From: Anadara kagoshimensis
Taxonomy: Eukaryota; Mollusca; Bivalvia; Arcoida; Arcidae
Direction of reading: 5' to 3'
Assembly: GCA_021292105.1 (NCBI GenBank)
Contig: CM037871.1
Span: 21,510,057 to 21,574,056, forward strand
DNA length: 64,000 bases
Under the pieces are notes generated by a model. It was not told where the DNA came from. It worked only from the letters and a program-made list of their open reading frames with translations, and did no database searches. Shown here in pieces: positions 1 to 11,188 of this stretch. Both the position numbers and the translations under genes were made by a program. The first letter of the stretch is position 1; every line of letters starts with the position of its first letter.

Positions 1-948
1 ACTCTTAACTGATATAAGTGCCATTTGAACATCCAATAGAAACCCGGCATAAAGAAATCAACATCGATTTCTTTGAAGGATAATAATGCATGTCAATTTC
101 AGCTCAATGCGCTGTTACAACAGAAGAAAATAGCCAGATATTTAAAATAAAACAGAAAAAAGATTTCGATAAATACATACAGATGATATCAATTATAAAC
201 AGCCGTTAAATAACACTAATTCAATACATGTCATTAATCACTGGTTGGTTAAAATGGAAGGCTAATCAATTAAGAAATATACAACGCAAAAAATCTACAC
301 AAACGGTTATCTATCGGGAAAAAACAACAGCGTCATATTATAATTGATATTGAAATAGATTATGAAAAGAAATTGATGAAATAAAACGTATGAGATTTAT
401 TGGATAAATACGGTCTAATGGTAATAATTTGATCTGGACGGTAACAAATGGTTTTGATTTGTAGAAGATACACATCTATTTAAAGCGCACGGGGATATAA
501 ATGCGAGCACTTTGAGAATATTTAACTTAATTATAAAAACCTCACAAAGACCGGTAAATAACTTGGATACAAATGTTAATATGCGTAAATAACATCTGGT
601 TGTTTCAGAATAGTGGTATTTTTTGCTGAACATGTGGATTCATTAGATAAAAGTATTTTAATCAATGCAATATAATTTTTCACGATTATATAAATATTGA
701 CGAGCATTTTTACCATTGTGTCTGTCATGTATTAATCATAAAATTCTAAATTATATCGACGTTAATTGTAATTTGATATATCTAATAACTAAAGAAGATG
801 GTTGTTTCTCATAAAGATAACTTACAAACATAATTATTTGTTTGTTATTTGAAATTAAAAACAAAAAACTTTTTATCCATACAACCAGTCGATTCGTCTA
901 TTGTTAAATAATCATTTCGTAAATATATACATGTGCGATCTCTTTAGA
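1..948. other. AT-rich spacer, no gene seen
   Basis: Low-complexity AT-rich sequence with stop codons in all frames and no reading frame above about 72 codons. I see no repeat family or RNA gene here. Confidence 0.6.
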
Positions 949-1154
949 TGATCGGCATTACGAAATGAAAGTCACGGTTCTTTCGGATGGGAACTTAAAA
1001 TAAACGAGGTCCCGTGTCACGGTGGGCTTGGCACGCTAAAGAACCCTGCTGTATAATGCCATCAGCGCAACGCACAGGCAAAATTTCTGCACTTTCGCCT
1101 ATAGCTGGCGATGTCTCGATATAGACGTTAAACACCATTACTCAACTCAACTCA
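949..1154 (+). mobile_element. SINE1 copy, 5'-truncated
   Basis: Begins inside the SINE1 body at the segment reading CGGCATTACGAAATGAAAG and runs to the CTCAACTCAACTCA tail. The tRNA-like head is missing, and about 20 bases just before the GACGTTAAACACC block are deleted relative to the copies at 12039 and 61428. The truncation is typical of reverse-transcribed insertion. Confidence 0.85.
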
Positions 1155-1547
1155 TTAGATGAAATCTAAAAAGGTGCCTTTTTAAATTGGGGATTGGACT
1201 AGTAAAACAACTCATGAATTTGCATGTACTATTATAAAGGATGAGGGAAATCATTGATAAGAAATAGGGATTCGAAAAAGTACAGGCCCGCGGTTTTGCA
1301 GCAAAAAAAACGGTCTTTGAAATTGAAAGAGTTGATATTGATTGATTGATTGATTTATCTGTATATTTGTTGATGTTTTACGTCTAATTTTAAAATATTT
1401 CACGATTCCATGTATTGCAACTGCATTATGGACCTGATCAGTTCAAATATTGAAATTTAATTGTTTTGAAAAATCACCAGTGATCTACATCATACAACAT
1501 TCCATGTACATGAAAAAGTTTACCATGGAGATGTTAATTTTCACGAT
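1155..1547. other. Spacer with short (ATTG)n run
   Basis: A short tetranucleotide run (ATTG)n lies near 1337-1354. Nothing else is recognisable. Confidence 0.5.
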
Positions 1548-1800
1548 CACGGTTCCTCAGTTGGTAGAGTGTTTTTCCTCTTTTTGTTGAAGGTCGGTGG
1601 GTTCGAACCCGGCCGGCTGTGTCTGACCAAGACTTGAAAAAAGTTAGTGATTGCATGTTCTGTTGCTAAGCACGACATTTAGAAATGAAGTCACATGACC
1701 TTCGGCTCAGAGCCTAAAAGACATAGGCCTCGTGTCACGGTCGACGTAAATCACTAAAGATATAACCATAAGCACGCAGTTAACGCAAACATTTCTCTAC
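1548..1800 (+). mobile_element. Diverged SINE1-like element
   Basis: A tRNA-like head (CTCAGTTGGTAGAGTG, then GGTTCGAACCC as B box) is followed by a body that only loosely matches the main SINE1 family (GACTTGAAA, CTCGTGTCACGG). It is clearly older or a different subfamily; the 3' end is hard to place. Confidence 0.65.
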
Positions 1801-2683
1801 GCGAACTCACAAACTTTGTCACACTAGTGTTTGTTCTACCTGGGATATAAATCTTGCCGATGAGAAACGAATACAATGTCAGCATTACCGAATTTAGCCT
1901 AAAAAGATTAAAAGCATCCTTGTAAGATAACTCACTTTTATTTTCATTTTTCTATTTTATTTTATTTTTAAGGCAACATGGTAAACTGATGTTTAAGCCG
2001 AGATTGAGGTCAGTGCCTCAATGTTACGTTGGATTTGGCAATTTTTGCCAATACGAAATGAACCTTGTTCAACTGTTTTGTTTACAAAATAATTATAAAT
2101 CATGCATGAAAATGCAATAAACCACACACATTTTTATCTTACAAAAATATAAATGAAAACCTAAAATAACATCCTCCTTCTTTACTTTTCTATTATCTTG
2201 TCATGTTCTAAAGTTCACGATCTTTTTTATCAGTCTTGTGGTGTAGTTGCGTTTTTCTGATAAGAATTAATCTAATTATCAAGCAATGTTTGCCGTAAAA
2301 CGTTTTTTTAAATGTTTTAAAAAGATATTTTATGTGAATGACAGATAATAACTCATGTTTGAATTCCCCGTGTGGAGCTTGGTGCTGTAGACAAGTTATT
2401 ACAGATTTCATACATATCTCATCATACATCTTACTTCTGTGTATATACTTTGTCTATCACCAAAAAACCACAAAATCTATTGTCTTAATATTGTGACGCA
2501 TATATTTGATGAAAAGTCATCGTCACTTGGAATTTTCTAATATTTTCCTGTCAAAAGTCGCCAAAGAGATGCCTGATTCAATGAGCAATTGTTGATTTAA
2601 TTTCTATTTTCGACATTGTCGAGGAGGTTAGTGGTACTGGGAGTTGATGCTTTAAATGGGGATGAAGAATGTACTGTTTGTTT
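1801..2683. other. AT-rich spacer, no gene seen
   Basis: Only short open frames in AT-rich sequence. No repeat family recognised. Confidence 0.5.
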
Positions 2684-2801
2684 TGTCGGATACTCCTTTT
2701 TTAATTTAATCATAAAATACATTCAAAAAATGGTATATGACAATGACAATACCACTCTTTGAATGTATGTTTTGATTAAATTCAATTAGTAGTATATGAC
2801 A
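2684..2801. mobile_element. Family C hairpin element, diverged
   Basis: Family C elements are short inverted repeats whose outer arms read roughly TGTCATATACCATTTTTTAA and whose inner arms contain AATACATTC / GAATGTAT. Here the left outer arm is degraded, the right arm ends GTATATGACAG, and a second GGTATATGACA sits in the centre. The whole segment could form an imperfect stem. Confidence 0.65.
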
Positions 2802-2950
2802 GTTTTAAGGTGTTGCTGGTAGCTCACACCTTCACTGATACCCACTAAGTAAAAAAACTTGTCTTTTATTTTAATGTCAGCGGCAGAAGAATGCATTGTG
2901 TAATAGCTGCAAATCATATTCATCGCATTTATAAGCCAAATCAACCTACT

Positions 2951-3750
2951 GTTTTTCCATAAATTGAGTGCACATGGTTTTTATTATTTATTTCTTTTAA
3001 TTGAAAATGTTTCCATCAAACTATCAATAAAATGCATTTAAAATGCACTGACTTAACCGAATTGTATTTTTGATTAAAGCCATTATTGTTCAGTTCTCCT
3101 GAACATAGAGAAATTTTGCGAAAATTTTGGAAATTTGATCAAGTTTATACACCAATTGTGCCTCATTCAAAGTTACATCAGGGCATTTAGGGGCAGGCCC
3201 CGGTTTCACAATCATTCCTTAGCTAAGATTTTCCTTAACTTAAATTTAGCAAATTTTGATATTCTCTTTTTGGAACTATTGATGAATATTTTTGTCAAAA
3301 CTAAATGCAAATGTTTTAATCTTGAGGTCATCTTAAAAACAACACCTTAAATTCCTGAATATCTTGAAAACTAACAAACTTATGAAGATTTGAAATATTG
3401 CAAGATTTTAGTTAAGGAAAATCATAGCTAAGGAATGATTGTGAAACCGGGGCCAGGTAGGTCATTGTTGTTCGGGTTTTTTCAAGGTATGATCATCATG
3501 AATATTCCAATTATGACATAACGTTTGTTCCAAGTAAGAAGGTACAGAAGGGATAATTTTGACATTTTTTTGTTAAAAAGTTAAAAAATTGCGCCATGTA
3601 CAGAATTAAGTTCACTTTTTCGTGAATGAAAAATATTTTTTGCTATTAGGTCAGTATATTTGTATTATGTTTTGACTTTTTTGTGAGTTTGTTGAAAAAT
3701 ACGACTTTATTCTTGCATTTTCCATGTGCACTGAATTTGTGGAAATACAG
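2951..3750 (+). repeat. Dispersed repeat R537, copy 1 (interrupted)
   Basis: This segment aligns along most of its length with 37626-38162. Shared landmarks include CCATAAATTGA, AAAATGCATTTAAAATGCAC, CAGTTCTCCTG, GAAGGTACAGAAGGGATAAT and TTTCCATGTGCACTGAATTT. No protein coding is visible in either copy. Copy 1 is split by a family B element at 3198-3452 that copy 2 lacks, so copy 2 preserves the empty site. Class unknown; the copy at 37626 is flanked by a 5-base duplication, so it is mobile. Confidence 0.8.
3198..3452. mobile_element. Family B inverted-repeat element (MITE-like), complete
   Basis: About 255 bp with near-perfect terminal inverted repeats: starts CCCCGGTTTCACAATCATT and ends with its complement AATGATTGTGAAACCGGGG. 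The repeats continue inward through CCTTAGCTAAGATTTTCCTTAAC. CAGG occurs on both sides (3194-3197 and 3454-3457), and the equivalent place in the sister repeat at 37851 has a single CAGG, which suggests a 4-base target duplication. No transposase is encoded, so it would be non-autonomous. Confidence 0.85.
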
Positions 3751-4458
3751 AAGAACACGATACGACTAATCAATGGATAGAATTAGCAAACAAGGCAAGA
3801 TAAATACTTTATAAAACTTCCTACTTTGGACGAGCACCGGGTTTGATGTCAAAAATGATGTACTATTTGGGTATTCGAACAATGTTATTTAATTTTAGAA
3901 CCTGTTTTAACACTTCAAAATCAAAGTCATCTTTGATCACAGTTAATGTTAAATGTATGTATCTTTATTCAGTTAAAATTAAAGTCACTTTTTCTAAATT
4001 TTAGCTTTAAGACTTCAGACACTGAGTAAAATTCTGATCCAACCCTTCTCCGAGGTATAGGCGATAATTATGATGTCAAAAAAGTTCCAACACGTCTACC
4101 AATGTTAGACGTAATAAACACACAGGATTATTTACTGTTTTTGAAACATTTCAATTAAATTGAATACACTAAAACATTGATGTATTACTTAGGGCCAAAT
4201 TTTGACATAATGTATGTTTAAAATATATATTTAAATGTTTAAAAAAGAATTGACCGTTATTTACCCTGCTTGGAATCCAAAATAGTGAATAAAATGTACA
4301 CTGAACATTTTAAAATTAAGCTTTTAAAATTTTTATTTTAGAATCGAATGATATGGGCTCTTAAAATAGCCTTGAACTTAGTCAAACAACTTCCTGTAAC
4401 GACAGGCTGTCCTATTAATGAAGCTGCACTGCCGATGTTATTGTTTTGAAATCTGATA
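3751..4458. other. AT-rich spacer, no gene seen
   Basis: No repeat family, RNA gene or plausible exon recognised. Confidence 0.5.
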
Positions 4459-4574
4459 CATGTGTCATATACCATTTTTTAATTTAATCATTAAATACAT
4501 TCAAATAATGGTATATGACAATTTCTTGAATGTATTTTATGATTAAATTTTTAAAAAATGGTATATGACACATG
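4459..4574. mobile_element. Family C hairpin element, near-perfect
   Basis: 116 bp. The terminal 22 bases match perfectly as an inverted repeat (CATGTGTCATATACC... and ...GGTATATGACACATG), and the arms continue into AATTTAATCATTAAATACATTC / GAATGTATTTTATGATTAAATT. A GGTATATGACA lies in the centre as well, giving a three-fold motif. If transcribed it would fold as a long hairpin. Best copy of the family in the window. Confidence 0.85.
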
Positions 4575-5060
4575 CATACTTAACCTATAATATGACACTA
4601 TAAGTCTTACCATTTTGTTCTGCGTGTAACCATGGTAACCATTTGAACGAAGACCAAAGTTTCGGTTGTTTTTGACTGAATTGTATCTAAATGTTCCCAA
4701 ACTATATTTTATCAAGTTTTATCGAAGTCGACCAGTGTACCGTTTGGTTTAAGGACTGTCATGTGCTGTCTGTCATCATGGTGTGAATTGTCAAAGGCAA
4801 TGATGCAAATAAAGGTATCGCTTCCCTATTTTAACAATCATGTAATATATAGTTGACAATTTAAAAAATACTAAAATGAAAAGCAAATGCGCAATGATAC
4901 ATTGTCTGTCCCACCTATAACACATCAGCACATGTACATCTGCATTGTCATTGACGCCACAAACATATTGCGTTATTGTGGAACTTTTTTATACTATAAC
5001 ATAAAAAAACACCAACCGTCAGCAAGAGGTTCAAACAGAGAGTGATCATTAGATTGCAAT
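4575..5060. other. Spacer, no gene seen
   Basis: No feature recognised. Confidence 0.45.
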
Positions 5061-5248
5061 TACTGTAAACGTGTTAAATTTCGCGTGTATTTATTCTCGC
5101 TGTATAGGAAATTTAGACATGAAATATGCACTATAGCACAATAAGCAAAATATAATTTTCGGTCGGTTTCAATTTTCGCGCAAAACAAACGAAATAATAA
5201 GAAATAAGCGAAAATTCGTACATCGCGAAAATAAATACTTTTACAGTA
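5061..5248. mobile_element. Family D inverted-repeat element (MITE-like)
   Basis: Ends are TACTGTAAACG and the complement TTACAGTA, with inner arms rich in TTTATT(C/T)TCGC and GCGAAAATAAATA. About 190 bp, non-coding. A second copy is at 63635-63817. Confidence 0.7.
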
Positions 5249-5748
5249 GAGCTATATTGTCTATAATATTTGAACAGAGCTATCGTTTCTCTACTATATA
5301 GAAATTTAAAAAAGTGTGAATGTGCATGTGCATACCATACAAACATTCCCTAAATTACGTCATTGTTACAAAAGATCGCCAAATAATGTGATTGTTACTT
5401 AACGACAAGTTTTCGAATAATATATTTCATAGAAATTCACTGAAAATCAGTATATGACGCAAGCATTGCATATAAAACTTGAATAGTACCACACAATTAT
5501 TATGGAACCTTACGTGACACGCTGGTGACCCCATTCAAAATATCACATGTAAACGATTTTCTGTTGTTATGTTTCAAAAGATTCCTCTTTTATTCACCCA
5601 AGAGATCACGAATTTGACACTCTGTTTACAACAGCTCAGGTGGTTTTAACTTATTACCTTAGTAATACAATGCCCAAACATTTATTTAATCAATGACGGA
5701 ACACCTGAACATGTATTTATATACGCGTGTTTATTAATTTACATGTAT
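5249..5748. other. Spacer, no gene seen
   Basis: No feature recognised. Confidence 0.45.
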
Positions 5749-5864
5749 ATCTTTTACCACAGCCCGAACCATCTAACAACACTTTAATATCTGGCTCCAG
5801 TTTCACATCTTTTACCACAGCCCGAACCATCTAACAACACTTTAATATCTGGCTCCAGTTTCAC
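5749..5864 (+). repeat. Perfect 58-bp tandem duplication
   Basis: Two head-to-tail copies (5749-5806 and 5807-5864) of a 58-base unit that starts ATCTTTTACCACAGCCCGAA and ends CTCCAGTTTCAC. I see no mismatch, so the duplication is recent or the two copies were homogenised. The unit's end is the beginning of a family B terminus. Confidence 0.9.
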
Positions 5865-5905
5865 AATCATTCCTTAACTAAGATTTTCCTTTACTTAAAT
5901 TTGTT
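5852..5905 (+). mobile_element. Family B element, one end only
   Basis: CCAGTTTCACAATCATTCCTTAACTAAG and the following TTTTCCT match the family B terminus, but no complementary end is seen downstream. Confidence 0.65.
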
Positions 5906-6484
5906 GAAGTTCTGACAACATTTTCTGATACAAATAAAAAATTTCTATTAATTAATGATAAGTCAAACTTTGGAATTTTGATTAATTTCAAGTATGTTGT
6001 GAAATTACAGGAGAAATTGTCCGGACAAATATAAGCAAAAAATAACTTGGACAAAATGATATTTTTGACGACTACAAATACCACTTCTACTACTACTAAG
6101 AAGAAGAAGAAGAAGGCAACGGCGATCAATTTGTCGCCCTTCACGTTTGGGGGACATAATCATAGGTATCCTTGGCTGTGGAATTGACGCCGTTGATTTT
6201 ATAAGGAAGCAATGTTAATCAGCCAGTATTCCATCAAGTTAACAGATTTTGTAATGTATGGCTAATCAAATCATTGAAATGTTTACACAAGCCTGTTAAT
6301 AATCTTATGTTGATGGAACTATCATTTTGTTGTATCTGGCAGCTTGGCTTATTTCGCGCCATTTAACTAGCATACGTGTATAAAGATCTGAAATTTTAGA
6401 CATTATGTACTTTTGCTGAAACGATGTTAGATTTCAGGTTGTCATTGCATTTCATTATATTCCTTTTAGAACTGATTTGAAATA
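5906..6484. other. Spacer with short AAG-rich stretch
   Basis: A small (AAG)n run lies near 6099-6114. No gene seen. Confidence 0.45.
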
Positions 6485-6905
6485 TATTATTGTGTTCTCC
6501 TTATTCTAATGGCATAGCCTTTAACAACTCCTAATGAAGTCCAATGCCTTATGTAGTCCGGGCGCTTTATAAACCCCCACCCCCGAAAACTAGTTTGAGG
6601 GGGTATATAGGAATCGCCATGTCTGTCTGTTTGTGTAAAATCGCGTCCGTTCCTTATCTCATAATTGCTTTGGACGACTTTCATGAATAGTCTTCATGGC
6701 CCAAAGGTGTATCATGCCCTTGAACCAAGGTCATATTAGAAAGGCATAGGTTACAAGAAAACATTAAATGTTCTGGAAGGGGTGGTATTTTGGCTCTCAA
6801 GAGAGAAGTTCCAGTTTTCTTTGTTTTCAAAAAAGTACACTTTTCTACTGGGATTGCGATGTAATTCTGGTTAATTTTATGATTTTGTTTTGGTAGAGGA
6901 TAAGT
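6485..6905. repeat. Dispersed repeat containing GGGGGTATATAGGAATCGCC
   Basis: The segment with GTATATAGGAATCGCCATG followed by TCTGTCTG is similar in style, on the opposite strand, to 22129-22445 (CATGGTAATTCCTATATTACC with GACAGACAGAC). It is probably part of one dispersed element, but the ends cannot be placed by eye. Confidence 0.4.
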
Positions 6906-7582
6906 CATTTATTTTAGCGCACTGGATTTCGAGACCTGCTTGTGAATTGTGAAACTCTTCGTGAAATTAATAGCAGGATAATTTAAGTCGAGAAAAGGGT
7001 TTAGCGAATTAAAATGTGATAGAGTAACCCTGTGATATTGTCTTGCAATATTTAGTTTAGCAATGTATTAAAAACCCTATTCAGCTTTTGCTACAAAGCC
7101 CAGGATGGAACATTGAAATAAACATAATTATATTTGCGTTCCAAAACAATGATTGATAATTCCCACGCAATAGGATTTCGTTCCCACAATATCGTTTCTT
7201 GGGAACATAATATCATTGCGCGGGAACCAAATGCTATTGCTTTGGTAATGGAATGAAATACTAATGTGTGAATGCAAACATATATTTATTTCCACGCCCA
7301 TTCGCAGGCTCAATACTTTAATACATTATTTATAAAACAGCATGTCTTGTCAAACCAAGACTGACCCCCTATAGTTAAAACACAAAATCAGTGTTTGTAA
7401 TCTATGTAATTAATTACAATAAACACCACATTACAATTATGGAGTTCGCTGAGTTCCAATGTCTCTTACGTAATAATTACAATGCATACATGTGTATTGA
7501 ATTTTACCATAATAACAGAAGGTTAAAATCGAGATTTTAGCTCGACATAACTTCAGCAGTTTTACTTGTCGGGTTTCTACCT
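6906..7582. other. Spacer with a short internal motif repeat
   Basis: Between about 7136 and 7255 the motif (T)TCCCA/GGGAAC next to AATA/ATTG recurs on both strands (TTCCCACGCAATAG, TTCCCACAATATCG, GGGAACATAATATC, GGGAACCAAATGC), giving a small imperfect hairpin array. Otherwise no feature. Confidence 0.45.
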
Positions 7583-7590
7583 GATGACTA

Positions 7591-7930
7591 AACCACTGCG
7601 GCAGCTCAGTTGGTAGAGTGCTCGCTCCGTAAATGGGAGGTCGTGGGTTCCAACCCCGGCCGGGTCACCCTGGCAGATCCAAGACTTGAAAGTGGGCAGT
7701 GACTGTTCTTTCGCCAAGCACTCGGCATTATGAAATGAAAGTCACGGTTCTTTCGGATGGGAACTTAAAATAAACGAGGTCCCGTGTCACGGTGGGCTTA
7801 GCACACTAAAGAACCCTGCTGTATAATGCCATCAGCGCAACGCACAGGCAAAATTTCTGCACTTTCGCCTATAGCTGGCGACGTCTCGATATAAGTGAAA
7901 TATTCTTGACTGGGACGTTAAACACCATTA
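7591..7930 (+). mobile_element. SINE1, full length, with target-site duplication
   Basis: A full copy of the tRNA-derived family. The head CCACTGCGGCAGCTCAGTTGGTA carries an A box, and GTGGGTTCCAACCCCGG is the B box with one substitution. The body contains AAGACTTGAAAGTGGG and CACGGTTCTTTCGGATGGGA, and the element ends GACGTTAAACACCATTA. GATGACTA lies immediately on both sides (7583-7590, 7931-7938), an 8-base target-site duplication. The head resembles RNA polymerase III promoters, so transcription by Pol III would be expected. Confidence 0.93.
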
Positions 7931-7938
7931 GATGACTA

Positions 7939-8370
7939 GAAATGGCAATAAATAAAATCTGAATTGCGACATGCGTGGTTTCAGCTTCAGTAAATAAATA
8001 GATATTGGGCAATGTCCTAGTACAAAATTGAACACGTCATAGCAAACACGGCAGAAAATATACAGCCACACATGACACAAGGAAAATCATGTTTTAACGA
8101 ACAGTGACGATCATAAATCTAGACCTCTGATATCAAGATATAAAATATCTGACAAAAAAAAAGAAATTTGTTTTAACTCTGAAATTCCGAAAGAACAAAT
8201 AAACTACTTGCACGTATCCATACACATTTTTTATTCATTTAAATTTGTTTTCTATCCTTGTTTTCAAATTATGTTCTGCTACAAATGCACAAGTTTTAAG
8301 TTTATATGAATAAATGTACTCGGTACCATTGAATGATATTCCAAAATTTACAACAATCACTTCTAAGCTT
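7939..8370. other. Spacer, no gene seen
   Basis: No feature recognised. Confidence 0.45.
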
Positions 8371-8420
8371 TTATTATTATTATTATTATCTTCTTTTTTG
8401 TTATTATTATTATTATTATT
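8371..8420. repeat. (ATT)n microsatellite
   Basis: Two blocks of ATT repeats separated by CTTCTTTTTTG, followed by a short CCCCACC / GGTGGGG hairpin at 8421-8441. Confidence 0.85.
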
Positions 8421-8530
8421 CCCCACCACCAAAGGTGGGGAATCATATTGTTTTCGTTCTGTTTCTTCTTATTATTATTATAATTATTAACCTCTCTGGC
8501 GGAGGTTAAATTGTTTAACTTAATTTACGG

Positions 8531-8612
8531 GTTTTCTAAGTTTTTACTTTGCTTTTTTTATTGTGATTTTGACATAGACCTGTGTGTTTGTGTTTGATTT
8601 GATGTTTTAAAG
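8531..8612 (+). mobile_element. RT1 3' tail, small diverged remnant
   Basis: AGTTTTTACTTTGCTT, then ATTGTGATTTTGACAT and TGTTTGTGTTTGAT match the terminal 80 bases of the RT1 retroelement (compare 25970-26035). Confidence 0.6.
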
Positions 8613-8978
8613 TTGCTAGATTTGTGCCTGATTTGAAAGCAACTGTGGTAAATTGTAAAGCAGTATTAGTTTTACCAAAGTCAATGGATTAGCAAACCTG
8701 GAAAATCTATATTTAAACAAATCTTTCAGTTTTGTTGATAAAAATGTTTAAACTGTATCGGCTGACCTTAAAAAAGCTTACAAAAACCAATCAATGCTTA
8801 ACCAAGACAAGTACAACAATCTCTTATAGTAAAGATTAATGGCTTTGTATCCAGGGAATCACGGGATTATCAGAAGTAGTTTAAATACCACCAGCTGAGA
8901 AACAGTCCTGTGTCAGATTCACCAACGGTTTAAAAAACTACTTTTAAAATTTAAGCATAAATTAATGTCTCCAACATC
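8613..8978. other. Spacer, no gene seen
   Basis: No feature recognised. Confidence 0.45.
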
Positions 8979-9223
8979 TACAGTACAGACCTGTCGAAAG
9001 TTTAACATCAAAATAATGTATAAGTGCAGAATCGGCAGTTCATGATCATTTTAGTCCTTCGTTTGCAGTATACTGTATCTCGACAGTTAAATGGTAGCTG
9101 TATATATCGGCAGTTTTTCGATCACTAGCTGTATATGTACATATATATCATGGTCCCTCGACAGCCGAGCTTCAACCCCTTTTCGTCATTTTAGTGTTAA
9201 GCTTTCGACAAGTCAGTACGCTA
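8979..9223. mobile_element. Family A inverted-repeat element
   Basis: Family A elements are 200-245 bp and start TACAGTACAGACCTGTCGAA followed by AGTTTAACACTGAGC, ending with the complement (GTTAAACTTTCGACAGG then TCTGTACTGTA). The interior holds recurring short blocks such as CGGCAG(C/T)TTTTCGG and CTAGCTATCCATATCTCGG. No copy encodes a protein. This copy is complete, with a somewhat degraded right end (AAGCTTTCGACAAGTCAGTAC). Confidence 0.85.
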
Positions 9224-10273
9224 ATATACACTTGCACCAATGAATCACTTATCTAGCCAGTCAAACAACAATATTGGTTAGCTTGTCTTGACTTTAAAAG
9301 AGTACGTTCAATACAAGTAATTCACATACAAATGAACCTAGTTTTAATACTGAAATCAAACTACTCGAATTATATGAGAAATCTACAAGTTGTGTTTAAA
9401 TGTAAATATTTAGAAATCTAACAAAGCTTGTAGACTTAAAGGAAAGGAAACCGAGCATTGTATCCAGGAGAATCGAAAACCAATTAACAATGGAACAGAC
9501 TTAATAAATATCGAACTAATTCTAGATCAACATTCAAGATTTTTAATTGTCAATATTAATACCGACAAAGAAATTTGATTTCGCTAAATGAGAACAAAAA
9601 CTATCGATTGTACAATGTTTGTAATTAACGATTAATATTTTAACAAGTACATGTTAATTTACAGAAAAAAACAAAATAAATTTATCTTTAGTGGAATATC
9701 GATGAACTGATATTTGTAAAGGGGGGGAATATAAACTTGTAAAATCGTTCAAGGAAAGTAAAATTTTCTCATGGTAATGATACCTAACTACGGTGGCACA
9801 GACGTGACATGGAATGTTTTATCCCCCGTCATCGAATATAGTTATACCGCTGTCCGTGTACATGTGTTTTTGTATAACGTGCGCTCGCATTGCCTATTAC
9901 GTACGTTCTAAGTAACTATTGTGAGAAATTCGCGTAACCAATCTGCTTTTGTTTCATTGGTTTCTATTGGCCGAGCTATTTATACTTCGTACGGATGCAA
10001 TATAAAAATATATTTAATGTCATTTTTGGACCACCGTAATTACCGAATAATGATATTTTTAATGATAAAACTAATCCAGACCAACAATGAAAGTTCATTA
10101 TCGTCGATTTTTACCAGAAACATAAAATAAAAGAATTTATAAGTTGCAAATTTTTATTCATTTCTCATATAAATTAAATCGTGCATTTAAGTATTTTGTA
10201 GCTACAAGTATAATAATTATATCAAATTATTTTACACATAATATATCCTAGCAAGAAAAACAAAACACTGACA
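9224..10273. other. AT-rich spacer, no gene seen
   Basis: Contains a G7 run near 9721 and scattered short open frames. A 69-codon frame at 9921-10130 has no recognisable motif and I do not call it. Confidence 0.5.
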
Positions 10274-10435
10274 AACCTGTCTATAAAGGCCGCCTAATGG
10301 AATCAGTAAAAGTGGCCTATATATATAGACAGATGGCCTTTATATGCAGGTTTAAATATTATGAAAAAAGAACAATTGGGGACAATTCTACTGGCCTTTG
10401 TAAGCAGGTGGCTCTTATATAGAGGTGGAGTGTAT
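10274..10435 (+). repeat. Dispersed repeat E (CTGTCTATAAAGGCC)
   Basis: Starts ACCTGTCTATAAAGGCCGCC and contains alternating versions of TGGCCTTTATATGCAGG. It aligns with 15971-16150 over most of its length and with a shorter copy at 31827-31907 that has matching inverted ends. Function unknown. Confidence 0.7.
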
Positions 10436-10639
10436 ACATTTATTGCCTATGTGTGAGGGAGATATGAACATTTGTTTACCCGCAACAAGTCATATTTCCC
10501 GAGGGCGAAGCTCCTGTATCATCGCTCTTAAGCTAAAACTGTTCTCAGATTTTTACCCATTCTGCAAACTTTCGGCAAAGACTTTTTATTGCAACACCAA
10601 TTTTATTAATAGTTTGATCAACTTGGATACAAAAAGAGG

Positions 10640-10965
10640 CAAGGGAGTATTTTTAATGAAAACCACATGTAAATAAAATCTAGAAAAAAGGTTGACATCG
10701 TTAAGATAATCAGACAATAACATACCAGTCCATTTAAAAAATCAAAATCCCAACAGCAAAAATAAAGAATCAATCGAATCAGTTGTGGGTGAGATCAAGA
10801 GAAACCGAGTAACATCGCCAAAAAATCAACTCAAGTATTTTTCATGAAAATTAAACAAAATCAAGAAAACAGTTGACATTAGTAAAATAAAGAATCAATC
10901 GGAATCAATTCAATTGAGCTGTGGGTAAGATCAAGAGAAAATCAGTCGACATGGCCAGAAAAATA
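10640..10965 (+). repeat. Degenerate tandem repeat, ~140-bp unit
   Basis: Blocks around AAAATAAAGAATCAATCG followed by GTGGGT(G/A)AGATCAAGAGAAA occur at about 10759 and 10898, with a more decayed relative near 10660 (GTTGACATCGTTAAGATAATC). Confidence 0.65.
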
Positions 10966-10979
10966 ATCAATTGTTAAGT

Positions 10980-11188
10980 TACAGTACAGACTAGTTGAAA
11001 GTATTACATTAAGATAACGAATTAGTGGCGAAATAGAAGCTCATTTCACAGCGTTGTTACACATACTTTGACAGTAACCTCAACCTGTCTGTAGTTTTTT
11101 AGATCACTAGCTGTCCATTACTCGACCACTTAACAGTCAACTCCTTTTCGTTAGCTCAGTGTTAAACTTTCGACAGGTCTGTACTGTA
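10980..11188. mobile_element. Family A element, complete
   Basis: Left end TACAGTACAGACTAGTTGAA, right end TTAAACTTTCGACAGGTCTG then TACTGTA. The right terminus is nearly consensus, the left has several changes. Confidence 0.85.
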
